NCBI RefSeq assembly: GCF_001434135.1
Contig: NZ_AZEB01000020.1
Span: forward strand, 1-54,028
Reading direction: 5' to 3'
Length of the DNA: 54,028 nucleotides
DNA from: Lentilactobacillus kisonensis DSM 19906 = JCM 15041
GTDB taxonomy: Bacteria > Bacillota > Bacilli > Lactobacillales > Lactobacillaceae
Each line of letters begins with the position of its first letter. Position 1 is the first letter of the stretch. The notes beneath the pieces are model-generated. The model searched no databases. It was not told the origin of the DNA and worked only from the letters and a program-made list of their open reading frames with translations. The translations under genes and the position numbers were made by a program. This document shows positions 8,315 through 15,557 of the stretch, piece by piece.

Positions 8315-8465
8315 GCAACATAGTAGAAACGTGCTACACCAGGCAGAAGCTTGCGCATAAGCACCTTTAGCAAAAATCCCAGAACCGGGGATTTCCGCTA
8401 AAGGAGACTTATGCTCCAGCTTCTAACCGCCTGGTTCCGCACTCTGACCGCTTTGCTCCGCTCAC
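8315..8465 (-). repeat. nested-hairpin repeat copy 1 (composite)
   Basis: On the minus strand this reads GTGAGCGGAGCAAAGCGG, then an inner unit from AGTGCGGAACC to GTAGCACGTTTC and GTTGC. Arms are ccaggc/gcctgg, agaagct/agcttct, gcataag/cttatgc and cctttagc/gctaaagg, with apex aaatccc/gggattt. Its first G is the last base of the nrdJ stop codon. A small separate hairpin, CATAGAAC (8287-8294) with GTTCTATG (8308-8315), borders the far end. The closest relative is copy 7 at 39258. Confidence 0.85.
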
Positions 8466-10714
8466 TACCTTATTGGGCAAGCACCGCCTGCACAATCAGT
8501 TTGATCTACCAACTCAACGTCCTTCTGATCATGATTATCATTTTGTTGGGCGAAGACCTTGGCGACGTCTCCTGAAATTTGGAGAACCCGTTTTTCGTAT
8601 TCTTTTTGATCAATTGGTTCCTTAGGTGCTTGTTTGAAGCCGGCACCTGAGTAGGGCAGCAATGAAGTTGACTTTGTCGTATGCCGATATTGCTTCATCA
8701 ATGGGGCGATTTGGTCGCCTTCTTCTGGTTGGAAGGTAACGGTACAACTAACCGCGTTATCTGACCAGTAAGTCTGCAAGAATGCTTGGGTTGCAAATTG
8801 TTCTGCAATCGAAACATTTCCGGCTGAAGCAAAGTCTTTACTGTCGGCGTGGGCAGCTCTAACTGGGAATTCAACGACCATGGTGTTCTTGGTATAAACA
8901 TCTGGCTCAACCTTGTAACCAACGGCTTTAAGGGCTGGCAACAATGGGTCTGTGTCTTGGAAACGAATTCGTTGAATTAAGTAACCAGCATAGTGGAAAT
9001 GCATCCCTTCGGAAACCCCTGCTAATTTGGCAACGGTTCCTGAAGGTTTAACTGTCGTGTGCTTGATTGAAGGATTGCAGCCAAGCGTGTCTGAATAGTC
9101 TTTATCAGCCTTAACAACGGCTTTGTACAAACCATCAAATTCTTTAACGGCATTCTGATCATAAATTGGCTTCTTGATTGCTTCACCAGTTTCAGGATCA
9201 GTTGCATCTTCATAGCCAGTCACAACCCGGTTACCGAAACGTGATAGGATCCAATCTTGAATGCCTGACATGGAGATTCCGATTCGGCGGTTCTTTTCAA
9301 TGGCGTTACGTGAAACTTCCCAATCATAGTTACTGAAGGTTACTCGTTTTGAATAACGGGTTCCCAGGGTAAAGGCTTCGTTAAGATCCCAGCCCTCTTG
9401 TTCAGCAACCGTTGGAAAGACTTCAAACAGGTTGCAGGGTTCACCGTTTGCTAATGAAATTTCACCACATGGGTTAGTTCCTTCAACACTGCCATCAATG
9501 TTTTCTTGCCGACCGTCAATCTTACGGCCATAGTTTCTTGAAAGTTCCAAGTTAACAATTCCGGGTTCACCATTGTGACGAATTGAATCCGCAACCGGAC
9601 CGTAGTTTGTAAATGATGAGTCAACGGCAACACTATTGTTAGATGCCCAACGATGGTGATAAAGCTTGTCTTTATCCTGCTTCATCGTAATGAAGGCTTC
9701 ATCGTCGGCAGAACCCAATGCTAATTCGGCTGACCGACGAACGTTACCAGCAACCACTGTTTTACCAATTAAGTTACCAATATCAGTGCAGTCAACGGAT
9801 GAAAGCTTCTGGCCAACGTGATCGTTCAAGAGGTTGTTAATGTCGAATAACATTTCGATTAATGGCATTGGACCAGAAGCGGTACCACCGAAGCCCTTGA
9901 TCTTGGCACCCTTTGGTCGGATGTCGCTCATATCAAGTACAAGATCTAGCTGTTGGGTTGGATTGGTCTGGTTAAAGTGCTGGTCAATCAAATGCGCGTT
10001 TGAAACGACCCAACCTTCACGAGTATCTGGCAGTCGGTAGTAACGAACGTCCTTAATTGAGTGGTTCTTTAACCAGTCTTCACGATCAGTTGCGCCCATT
10101 TTGAGAGAGTCGTCATAAGAGGCACTGTTCTTATCGATTAAAACGGTTAAATTAATATTGAAGTCAACTTGGGGAATCTGTTCAACGTTATCTCTGGTGA
10201 CAGAAAAACCGACCCCGCCGCCCTTCATCAATTGATCAAACATAAATGAGTAAGGCATTGAAACAGCCTTTTGACGACCATTCAAGTATTCAGGAATAAT
10301 GTGGCTATCACCATATGGTTGTGGCCGAACGGCGATAAACCAACAGTTGTTCAGGGCATCACCGTTACGATCTTGATAGCTTGAACCAGAAATCCAAAGG
10401 TTCCGGCCGGATGGGGTGGCGCCAAGGCCATAAATTAACTTGTAGAGCTTTTGCGCTTCGTCAGTTAAATCGTCAACCACTTTAGGGTCAACGTTATCCT
10501 CATGCAAACGCGGATCTAAGTTGATGTTACCCTCAACGACTCGCTTAACGGTTTCATCCCAGTTTTCGGTTCGTTGCTTTTCTGGAATCCACCGAGCATA
10601 CGTCCGTTTATATGTAACCCAACCTAATTCACCCCAGTGAGGTGTTACTTCATCTTTAATTTTGTTTATAAATTCGTCAGAGAGTGAGACTGACGAAAGT
10701 TTCATAGCTTGCAT
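8465..10714 (-). CDS. nrdJ: adenosylcobalamin-dependent class II ribonucleoside-triphosphate reductase
   Basis: The 749-residue monomeric reductase converts NTPs to dNTPs using an AdoCbl-derived thiyl radical, so it works with or without oxygen. It is close to the L. leichmannii enzyme in length and motifs. N-N-C-W-F-I holds a redox Cys. N-P-C-G-E-I-S-L-A-N-G-E-P-C-N-L (about residues 414-429) holds the substrate Asn, the thiyl Cys, the catalytic Glu and the second redox Cys. The C-terminal C-A-G-G-A-C-P-I-R is the thioredoxin-accepting Cys pair. The start at 10714 (ATG, SD GGAGGAA) could also be the ATG three codons later. Two NrdR-like boxes cover its promoter. It is monocistronic, with a repeat element beginning at the stop codon. 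Cofactor supply is next door (pduO). Confidence 0.96.
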   Translation of the reverse strand: MQAMKLSSVSLSDEFINKIKDEVTPHWGELGWVTYKRTYARWIPEKQRTENWDETVKRVVEGNINLDPRLHEDNVDPKVVDDLTDEAQKLYKLIYGLGATPSGRNLWISGSSYQDRNGDALNNCWFIAVRPQPYGDSHIIPEYLNGRQKAVSMPYSFMFDQLMKGGGVGFSVTRDNVEQIPQVDFNINLTVLIDKNSASYDDSLKMGATDREDWLKNHSIKDVRYYRLPDTREGWVVSNAHLIDQHFNQTNPTQQLDLVLDMSDIRPKGAKIKGFGGTASGPMPLIEMLFDINNLLNDHVGQKLSSVDCTDIGNLIGKTVVAGNVRRSAELALGSADDEAFITMKQDKDKLYHHRWASNNSVAVDSSFTNYGPVADSIRHNGEPGIVNLELSRNYGRKIDGRQENIDGSVEGTNPCGEISLANGEPCNLFEVFPTVAEQEGWDLNEAFTLGTRYSKRVTFSNYDWEVSRNAIEKNRRIGISMSGIQDWILSRFGNRVVTGYEDATDPETGEAIKKPIYDQNAVKEFDGLYKAVVKADKDYSDTLGCNPSIKHTTVKPSGTVAKLAGVSEGMHFHYAGYLIQRIRFQDTDPLLPALKAVGYKVEPDVYTKNTMVVEFPVRAAHADSKDFASAGNVSIAEQFATQAFLQTYWSDNAVSCTVTFQPEEGDQIAPLMKQYRHTTKSTSLLPYSGAGFKQAPKEPIDQKEYEKRVLQISGDVAKVFAQQNDNHDQKDVELVDQTDCAGGACPIR

Positions 10715-10759
10715 ATTCCGTTCCTCCAGTACCTATTATAAATCGTTTCGTTTGAATTA

Positions 10760-10807
10760 ACACTATATATAGTATCTCCTACACTTCCAATAAGCAATAT
10801 ATGGTAT
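10760..10807 (-). promoter_or_regulatory. nrdJ promoter with tandem NrdR-like boxes
   Basis: Box 1 is 10760-10775 (ACACTATATATAGTAT) and box 2 is 10792-10807 (AAGCAATATATGGTAT). Both fit the NrdR pattern acaCwAtATaTwGtgt with the invariant C and G nine bases apart, and they are offset by 32 bp, about three helical turns. On the minus strand, -35 TTGCTT (complement of 10792-10797) overlaps box 2 and -10 TACTAT (complement of 10769-10774) overlaps box 1, with a 17-nt spacer. Binding would block RNA polymerase. The nrdR gene is not in this window. Confidence 0.82.
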
Positions 10808-10930
10808 TTGAAGAAAAACTGGTTGTAGTCAGCATAATGGCGAGCCAACACGGTTTTGAGCAAGTAAAATTTTTTTGCTTTTTTGATTTGGACGGCAAAA
10901 ATCTCACTTTACGTTACCTCAATGAGCACT

Positions 10931-10966
10931 AAAAAACGCCATCACCACAATATCTGGGGATGACGT
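10931..10966 (-). terminator. rho-independent terminator
   Basis: ACGCCATCACC (10936-10946) pairs with GGGGATGACGT (10956-10966). On the minus strand it is followed by TTTTTT (10936-10931). It ends the HTH gene at 10995-11462. Confidence 0.75.
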
Positions 10967-10994
10967 CTTGATTGGAAGCTAACGTTTTGTTTTA

Positions 10995-11462
10995 CTAATG
11001 AGCGGCCATTTTGCCCTTAATTTCGTGGGCTCTTGAGCGCATGTACACCGCTGCGACGATGTTAGCTAGCATCGCTGCCAGTAAGATGAATTGAACCCCT
11101 AAGCTCACCCGAAACTGTTCAGGAAGAACTTGGGGAGCAAACTCATTGAGCGTCAAAAAGATGAATAGAATGGTACTACTCATGGTTGGCCCAAAGAATT
11201 GATACAAGTGATTCCTCGATAGCTCTGCTAGTTGTTCCTTATCTTTATAATCATTCACGATACCAGATCCTTTCACCAACAAATTGTCTAGCGAAAGATG
11301 ATAGAGTTGACTCAGATTAATTAGGCTTTCAATGTCAGGGAAGGTTTTGCCACGTTCCCAATTAGAGATTGTTTTGGGGGATACGTAAATTTTCTCGGCC
11401 AATTGTTCCTGGGTTAAATTGAAGGCTAATCGCTTCTGTTTCAACAAATCATTTAATGTCAT
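10995..11462 (-). CDS. XRE-family regulator with C-terminal membrane helices
   Basis: An N-terminal Cro/C1-type helix-turn-helix covers residues 1-60 (Q-E-Q-L-A-E-K-I-Y-V-S-P-K-T-I-S-N-W-E-R as recognition region). A linker and two hydrophobic segments follow, giving a membrane-tethered DNA-binding protein of about 155 residues. I place the start at ATG 11462 because AGAGG (complement of 11470-11474) is a well-spaced SD. An in-frame GTG five codons upstream overlaps that SD and is unlikely. It is one of three related HTH-plus-TM genes within 2 kb (next at 11570 and 12370). Targets are unknown; such proteins often regulate their own locus or neighbouring envelope functions. Confidence 0.8.
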   Translation of the reverse strand: MTLNDLLKQKRLAFNLTQEQLAEKIYVSPKTISNWERGKTFPDIESLINLSQLYHLSLDNLLVKGSGIVNDYKDKEQLAELSRNHLYQFFGPTMSSTILFIFLTLNEFAPQVLPEQFRVSLGVQFILLAAMLANIVAAVYMRSRAHEIKGKMAAH

Positions 11463-11569
11463 CTTTCTGCCTCTCACTTTATGATTTTAGGGATCTGGTC
11501 ACCACCCAATATACGTTAAGTTGGTTAAATCGTCACTAGAAAGCTGTTTCTAGTATGACAAGGTTTGCG

Positions 11570-12175
11570 CTAGTTTGTCATATAAGTTTTGCCAAAAACT
11601 GCCATCAGGAAACTCACCGTTAATGCCAGAATAGCAAATATTGAACCAATGGCATCACCCATAGCATAAGCGGAAATATTTGGCATTTGGAGTATCGTTA
11701 ACATGATTAGTACCGCCAGAAATATCATTCCGATAGTAAAGAATGCAACCTTACACCGCTTATTGCTGAAGAAATTGTGAAAATCAAAGTAGCTGACTAA
11801 CACAACTAAATTAATTAAAAGAAGCAACCCTGCGTATTTTAATTCGGGGTGTAAAAGTTTGGTTCGTGCTAAAAGGGTAACTAATAGTAGTAACACGTTT
11901 AAATAATAACTGCCTCTACCTAATAAAATATCGTGGCGAGTAGCTGCATTTTGTTTATCATAGTGTTTGATCATTGTTGAATCCTCCCGTAATAGTTTAT
12001 CGAGAGATATCTGGTAAATGTCGCTAAGTTTGACTAAGGTTCCAATGTCCGGATAACTGCGACCGGTTTCCCAACTGGAGATTGTTTTTCGCGAAACGTG
12101 GAGCTTTTCAGCAATCTCTTTTTGAGTGAACCCATTGTCTTGTCTAGCTGCTTTAATTTTACTGCCAAAATCCAT
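11570..12175 (-). CDS. XRE-family regulator with five or so membrane helices
   Basis: Residues 1-65 form an XRE helix-turn-helix (T-Q-K-E-I-A-E-K-L-H-V-S-R-K-T-I-S-S-W-E-T-G). The remaining 135 residues contain several hydrophobic segments (from Y-Y-L-N-V-L-L-L-L-V onward). The 201-residue protein resembles its neighbours in N-terminal layout (D-I-G-T-L-V-K-L-S-D-I-Y) but has a longer membrane domain. The ATG at 12175 has an SD (GAGGTGATG). It is transcribed divergently from the third HTH gene. No ligand-binding domain is recognisable, so signal and target are open. Confidence 0.8.
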   Translation of the reverse strand: MDFGSKIKAARQDNGFTQKEIAEKLHVSRKTISSWETGRSYPDIGTLVKLSDIYQISLDKLLREDSTMIKHYDKQNAATRHDILLGRGSYYLNVLLLLVTLLARTKLLHPELKYAGLLLLINLVVLVSYFDFHNFFSNKRCKVAFFTIGMIFLAVLIMLTILQMPNISAYAMGDAIGSIFAILALTVSFLMAVFGKTYMTN

Positions 12176-12212
12176 TTACCATCACCTCACTTTCAATATA
12201 GGGCCGACCAAG

Positions 12213-12246
12213 CGATGGCACAAGCTAAGAACTGTAGCCATCGCGA
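12213..12246. promoter_or_regulatory. divergent intergenic region with hairpin and promoter
   Basis: Between the divergent HTH genes, GCGATGGC pairs with GCCATCGC to form an 8-bp stem. Further right, TATAAT (12327-12332) and TATACT (12338-12343) are candidate -10 elements for the + gene. Autoregulatory operators are likely here, but no shared palindrome is obvious. Confidence 0.35.
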
Positions 12247-12369
12247 ACTCAACCGGAAAGTTTGCGTTTTGTCAAAAGTTAAATTGCTAAGTGTTTATGC
12301 AACCATTAAGTGCTACTCATCTATCATATAATATGATTATACTGAAATCATCACAAAGGAGGCATCATC

Positions 12370-12882
12370 TTGAAAATCGCGGAACAGCTTCAAATGCAAC
12401 GTCAAATTCATGGGTTATCCCAAACCGATCTGGCCGAAAAATTACATATTTCCCGCCAATCAATTTCTAAATGGGAGAATGGGACAACCTTACCGAGCTT
12501 TTCAAATGTGGTGGCAATTAGTGACTTGTTTGGAATTTCGCTTGATGACTTGATTAAAGGAGATGTCCAGTTAATGGAAAGATTAGAGAAGGACAACAGC
12601 GTAAACAAGGTTTCAAGGATATTATTGTTTGGTATCGCGATTGCTATTGTGGGATATACGTGTTATCAACTAGTTGGTATCAGTGCGAACACACTGGAAA
12701 GTTGGTTGGTTATACCGGTTCTTGTTAGTTTCTTCTTCATGCTCAGATCAGTTAAATGGCGTGAGTTTAACCAAGCATTAACCAAGCCAACGATTATTTG
12801 GGGTGCGATTTGGCTGGGGTTGATCTTGATTCCTGAAATTATTGGTTTCGTGAGTGGATATGTGCAAGGAATGAACGAATAA
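12370..12882 (+). CDS. XRE-family regulator with C-terminal membrane helices
   Basis: The 170-residue protein begins with an XRE helix-turn-helix (residues 5-60, S-Q-T-D-L-A-E-K-L-H-I-S-R-Q-S-I-S-K-W-E-N-G). About four hydrophobic helices follow from residue 78. The TTG start at 12370 is supported by AAGGAGG at 7 nt and by loss of similarity upstream. It is the third member of the local HTH-TM cluster, pointing away from the other two, and ends at the shared terminator at 12975. DNA targets are unknown. Confidence 0.8.
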   Translation: MKIAEQLQMQRQIHGLSQTDLAEKLHISRQSISKWENGTTLPSFSNVVAISDLFGISLDDLIKGDVQLMERLEKDNSVNKVSRILLFGIAIAIVGYTCYQLVGISANTLESWLVIPVLVSFFFMLRSVKWREFNQALTKPTIIWGAIWLGLILIPEIIGFVSGYVQGMNE

Positions 12883-12974
12883 TACTGGTTTCCTAGAGGC
12901 TACCCTATAGACAAAAATGCTTGTTAATTTGGATAAAAGCTGAAAATTAGTAATCGTCAGAACACTGATAATAA

Positions 12975-13016
12975 AAGGACTGAAATCCTGTTGTACAAGA
13001 TTTCAGTCCTTATTTT
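12975..13016. terminator. strong bidirectional terminator
   Basis: AAGGACTGAAATC (12975-12987) pairs perfectly with GATTTCAGTCCTT (12999-13011), followed by ATTTTTG. It lies between the + HTH gene and the - antitoxin-like gene. Confidence 0.85.
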
Positions 13017-13031
13017 TGTAAAGATATTCGC

Positions 13032-13331
13032 CTATTTGTCATTATCAAGTAAATCATGCTGTTTTCCTGTTCCATCTTCTAATTGATTGATCGACTTACG
13101 CAAGCTCTCTTGATTTTCTGTCGAATAAAATGGATCTGATTGTAATTTGAAAGGTATTTTTCCTTCGTTAACAATGGCCTTTGAAAACAAAGTGATCGCA
13201 TCTGAGTAAGTTAATCCCATACTGCTCAACAGTTTTTCGGTTTCTGCTTTTAGGTGGGAATTTATTCTGACTTTGATGATATCTTTTTTCTTGGCCCCTA
13301 TCTTTATCACCTCTATGGCTGATTTTAACAA
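13032..13331 (-). CDS. RelB/DinJ-family antitoxin-like protein, no toxin partner
   Basis: The core I-K-V-R-I-N-S-H-L-K-A-E-T-E-K-L-L-S-S-M-G-L-T-Y-S-D-A-I plus K-I-P-F-K-L is the ribbon-helix-helix DNA-binding region of RelB/DinJ antitoxins. Length is up to 99 residues, but the start is unclear. The upstream TTG at 13331 has no SD, and a GTG at 13310 also lacks one. GAGGTG lies just before codon 10, so translation may begin closer to the K-D-I-I-K-V-R core. No YafQ/RelE-type toxin lies on either side: 12883-13031 holds only a terminator. It is an orphan antitoxin or the survivor of a decayed pair, and may act as a simple repressor. Confidence 0.7.
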   Translation of the reverse strand: MLKSAIEVIKIGAKKKDIIKVRINSHLKAETEKLLSSMGLTYSDAITLFSKAIVNEGKIPFKLQSDPFYSTENQESLRKSINQLEDGTGKQHDLLDNDK

Positions 13332-13413
13332 AAGTTGCTATCTAAGAAATAAAAGTACGTTAACAAAAACGTTTCATAACCGATTGAATGACGCGGCTGA
13401 TACCTCAACAGCC

Positions 13414-14109
13414 TTAATCCATCAACCGAATTGACCTCTGAATATTACTGGCTGCCCGGGTAATTTCATTGGTAGGCACCGAGTAGCCATTTTGGTTCAG
13501 CCACTTCGCAAGCCATTGGGTACTTTCATCAAGACTGGTCCCTCTATGGAAGAGAAAATGTTGCAGAATAGTGGCGCTTTCGTCCTGGGTCAGGCCAATT
13601 GTCAACTGGAAAGGTAATTCAAAGTTCGGGTCAGTTGATTTCAGCCGATCAACGATATCGACCATAACACTGTTAATTTGAAATAAAACTGCTTGCAATG
13701 CGACCTGACTTTTTGGATCAGGCAACTGAATCTCTTGCCAGTGGTTAGGCATCAATTCGACCTCCTCATAGTTGACCATGAACCATTTTCGGTAAGCATG
13801 GGTCATTCGTAAAACAAAGTCAGCTGGCATTTCGTAAATGTTGTTGTTAAGCCAGTTGTTAAGCCAAATTTGATTAGCGGTCAGACTGTCGTTGTGGTGA
13901 TTGCTAAAATAGCGCGTTAGTGCGCGGTGGTCTGTCCTTGTCAGATTAAGATTGTCGATGAAAAAACCTGGGCGGTTGAACTTGGAACTTTCACCTTGGA
14001 TTTCATCAATCAGGCTGCTAAGACCAACAGTTATTTGATATAGGGCGGCTTGTAGTTTCTCTTCAGATTGGGGATTGGGTAACTTGACGTCAAGATAGCT
14101 GTAGGGCAT
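13414..14109 (-). CDS. unknown soluble protein with internal tandem duplication
   Basis: I do not recognise a named family. The 231 residues are two related halves. Residues 5-113 begin Y-L-D-V-K-L-P-N-P-Q-S and include L-Q-A-A-L-Y-Q-I. Residues 124-231 begin W-Q-E-I-Q-L-P-D-P-K-S and include L-Q-A-V-L-F-Q-I. Both halves end in a W-L-x-x-W-L-N-x-N-x-Y-x-x-P block followed by a helix. There is no signal peptide or membrane helix. It is the last gene of an operon behind three small membrane proteins, 15 bp after the preceding stop, so it probably works with them at the inner face of the membrane. The ATG has an SD (AGAGGAG). Confidence 0.75.
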   Translation of the reverse strand: MPYSYLDVKLPNPQSEEKLQAALYQITVGLSSLIDEIQGESSKFNRPGFFIDNLNLTRTDHRALTRYFSNHHNDSLTANQIWLNNWLNNNIYEMPADFVLRMTHAYRKWFMVNYEEVELMPNHWQEIQLPDPKSQVALQAVLFQINSVMVDIVDRLKSTDPNFELPFQLTIGLTQDESATILQHFLFHRGTSLDESTQWLAKWLNQNGYSVPTNEITRAASNIQRSIRLMD

Positions 14110-14124
14110 TAAAGCTACTCCTCT

Positions 14125-14514
14125 CTATTCAGGATGGGATGTGATGGTAAAGGCATCCTTCACTAGAAACGTGATGACAGCCGCAATGGTTCCCGGCCAG
14201 TAGGTTTGGGGAACGATGCCCAAAAATAAGTAAAAGGAAATCAGGATTCCAATTGCAGTTAGGCCGGCCCCTATCTTAGTGATTTGGTGGTGGTTGGGAT
14301 TGTAACTGGGATGCATTTGGTACCAGTACTTGAAGCAGAAGTAATGGATTGGCCAGATTAGAATGGCAGTTAAGAGCAGCGCATCAGTTATATTGGTCAG
14401 GGCTTGGAGGCCTTGAATGCCTTGAAAGGTCTGGTTGGCCCATTCCTGAACATTTAATAAGCCAAAAATGATGAGGATAGGAATGTTGCGGAGAAGGCTA
14501 TATTTCCAAGCCAT
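14125..14514 (-). CDS. small membrane protein, paralogue 3 of 3
   Basis: The 129-residue protein has about four hydrophobic segments and begins M-A-W-K-Y-S-L-L-R-N-I-P. A central loop has H-P-S-Y-N-P-N-H-H-Q-I-T-K-I-G. Both features recur in the two genes upstream, so this is a tandem paralogous set. The start codon lies directly beside the previous stop (14514/14515), indicating translational coupling. The family is unknown to me. Confidence 0.75.
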   Translation of the reverse strand: MAWKYSLLRNIPILIIFGLLNVQEWANQTFQGIQGLQALTNITDALLLTAILIWPIHYFCFKYWYQMHPSYNPNHHQITKIGAGLTAIGILISFYLFLGIVPQTYWPGTIAAVITFLVKDAFTITSHPE

Positions 14515-14898
14515 TTAGCGACCTCCTTGATGACCTTGAGCCGATTTGGTAGTTGTAAAGACATCTTTCAGGAAGAAGGTTGCAATTAAAACTAATATGG
14601 TTGGAAGGTAGGCAGCCAACTGACTTCCAAAAAATAACAATGCTGCCGCAATTAGGCCAAATCCGAGAATCGCATAGCCGAGTTTCGTAAGGTGGCGATT
14701 AGCAGGATCATATTCAGGGTGTCGCTGGAACCATCGCCTAAAGGCAAGGCTATAAATGACCCAGAGTAAGCCAATGGCGAATAAAAGAATCGTCATGGTG
14801 TGAGATGAGATGGAAATCAGTTCTTGAATAACAACTAAAACAAAAATTAAAAATTCGGGAATGTTATTGAGAAGGCTATATTTCCAAGCAACTATCAT
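14515..14898 (-). CDS. small membrane protein, paralogue 2 of 3
   Basis: The 127-residue protein has about four hydrophobic helices. It starts M-I-V-A-W-K-Y-S-L-L-N-N-I-P and has the shared loop H-P-E-Y-D-P-A-N-R-H-L-T-K-L-G between helices 2 and 3. Its ATG overlaps the stop of the upstream paralogue by 4 bp (ATGA, 14895-14898). A short basic/polar tail (Q-G-H-Q-G-G-R) ends it. Function is unknown. Confidence 0.75.
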   Translation of the reverse strand: MIVAWKYSLLNNIPEFLIFVLVVIQELISISSHTMTILLFAIGLLWVIYSLAFRRWFQRHPEYDPANRHLTKLGYAILGFGLIAAALLFFGSQLAAYLPTILVLIATFFLKDVFTTTKSAQGHQGGR

Positions 14899-15275
14899 GC
14901 GTTTCGCTCCTTTTTCATTGGCGCTTTAAATCCTTCCACGAGAATCATCATAATCGTGAAAACCAGAAAGAAAAGCTCACCGTTTTGAAGTAGTGAAAAC
15001 GAAACAAGGACCAGCAAAATGACCGCGCCAATGATTAGACAAAGGTTGGCGGCCAAAGTGAATGTTCGGTTCGTTCGATCGTATTCGGGATGTTGCTTGA
15101 AGAATTGTTGACCAAACGATTTGCTAATGATCACTTCGACACCAGTGGTAACGGCGATCAAAATGATCAGGTTGATCAGATCATTGGTCCCAAATAATTG
15201 GATAACTGGGTATAGAATCAAGATGACATATAATAAGTAGTTTGTAATTAGAGCATATTTCAAATCAAATTGCAT
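14895..15275 (-). CDS. small membrane protein, paralogue 1 of 3, first in operon
   Basis: The 126-residue protein has about four hydrophobic helices. The N-terminus is M-Q-F-D-L-K-Y-A-L-I-T-N and the shared loop is H-P-E-Y-D-R-T-N-R-T-F-T; it ends in a basic tail (K-K-E-R-N-A). It leads a four-gene minus-strand operon (to 13414). The ATG at 15275 has an SD (AGAGAGG). The perfect palindrome GCTGTTAACAGC at 15326-15337, about 50 bp upstream, may be its operator. The family is not recognised. Confidence 0.75.
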   Translation of the reverse strand: MQFDLKYALITNYLLYVILILYPVIQLFGTNDLINLIILIAVTTGVEVIISKSFGQQFFKQHPEYDRTNRTFTLAANLCLIIGAVILLVLVSFSLLQNGELFFLVFTIMMILVEGFKAPMKKERNA

Positions 15276-15325
15276 AATAATGGCCTCTCTATAAAATAAA
15301 TTCTCCCCAAGTTCCCCTCAAAAAA

Positions 15326-15337
15326 GCTGTTAACAGC
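15326..15337. promoter_or_regulatory. perfect 12-bp palindrome, possible operator
   Basis: GCTGTTAACAGC is fully self-complementary. It lies between the membrane-protein operon (-) and the TPP-riboswitch promoter (+), closer to the former. Confidence 0.35.
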
Positions 15338-15355
15338 GTATCATGAGAAACCAAA

Positions 15356-15384
15356 TTGTTGCAAGTCGACAACCGTGGTACACT
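15356..15384 (+). promoter_or_regulatory. promoter of TPP riboswitch-tenA
   Basis: TTGTTG (15356-15361) and TACACT (15379-15384) are separated by 17 nt, placing the start site just before the riboswitch aptamer. Confidence 0.6.
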
Positions 15385-15404
15385 TTGGGTATTCAAATGA
15401 GACC

Positions 15405-15484
15405 ACTAGGGGTGCTATATGCTGAGATGGCGCAATGCCAATCCCTTTGAACCTGATTTGGTTAATACCAACGTAGGGAAGTGA
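15405..15484 (+). ncRNA. TPP (THI-element) riboswitch
   Basis: The conserved THI-box signatures are present in order: ACTAGGGGTGC, then GCTGAGATGG, the segment ending CCCTTTGAACCTGATTTGG, and the 3' strand TACCAACGTAGGGAAGTG. The 5' AGGGGTGC and 3' GTAGGGA arms close the aptamer. It sits 75 nt before tenA and should lower expression when thiamine pyrophosphate is plentiful. No clear terminator hairpin is seen between aptamer and tenA, so control may be at translation initiation. Confidence 0.93.
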
Positions 15485-15557
15485 CAAAATTGAGAATAGG
15501 AATTACCAAGTCCGGTAACGGTTTATTTGAAAATTTTTGTAAGAGGAGTTTCACCCA

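Noticed and set aside
10715-10990. B12 riboswitch upstream of nrdJ, and likewise upstream of cobT
   Set aside because: No B12-box or cobalamin aptamer signature is visible in either leader; NrdR boxes explain the nrdJ promoter.
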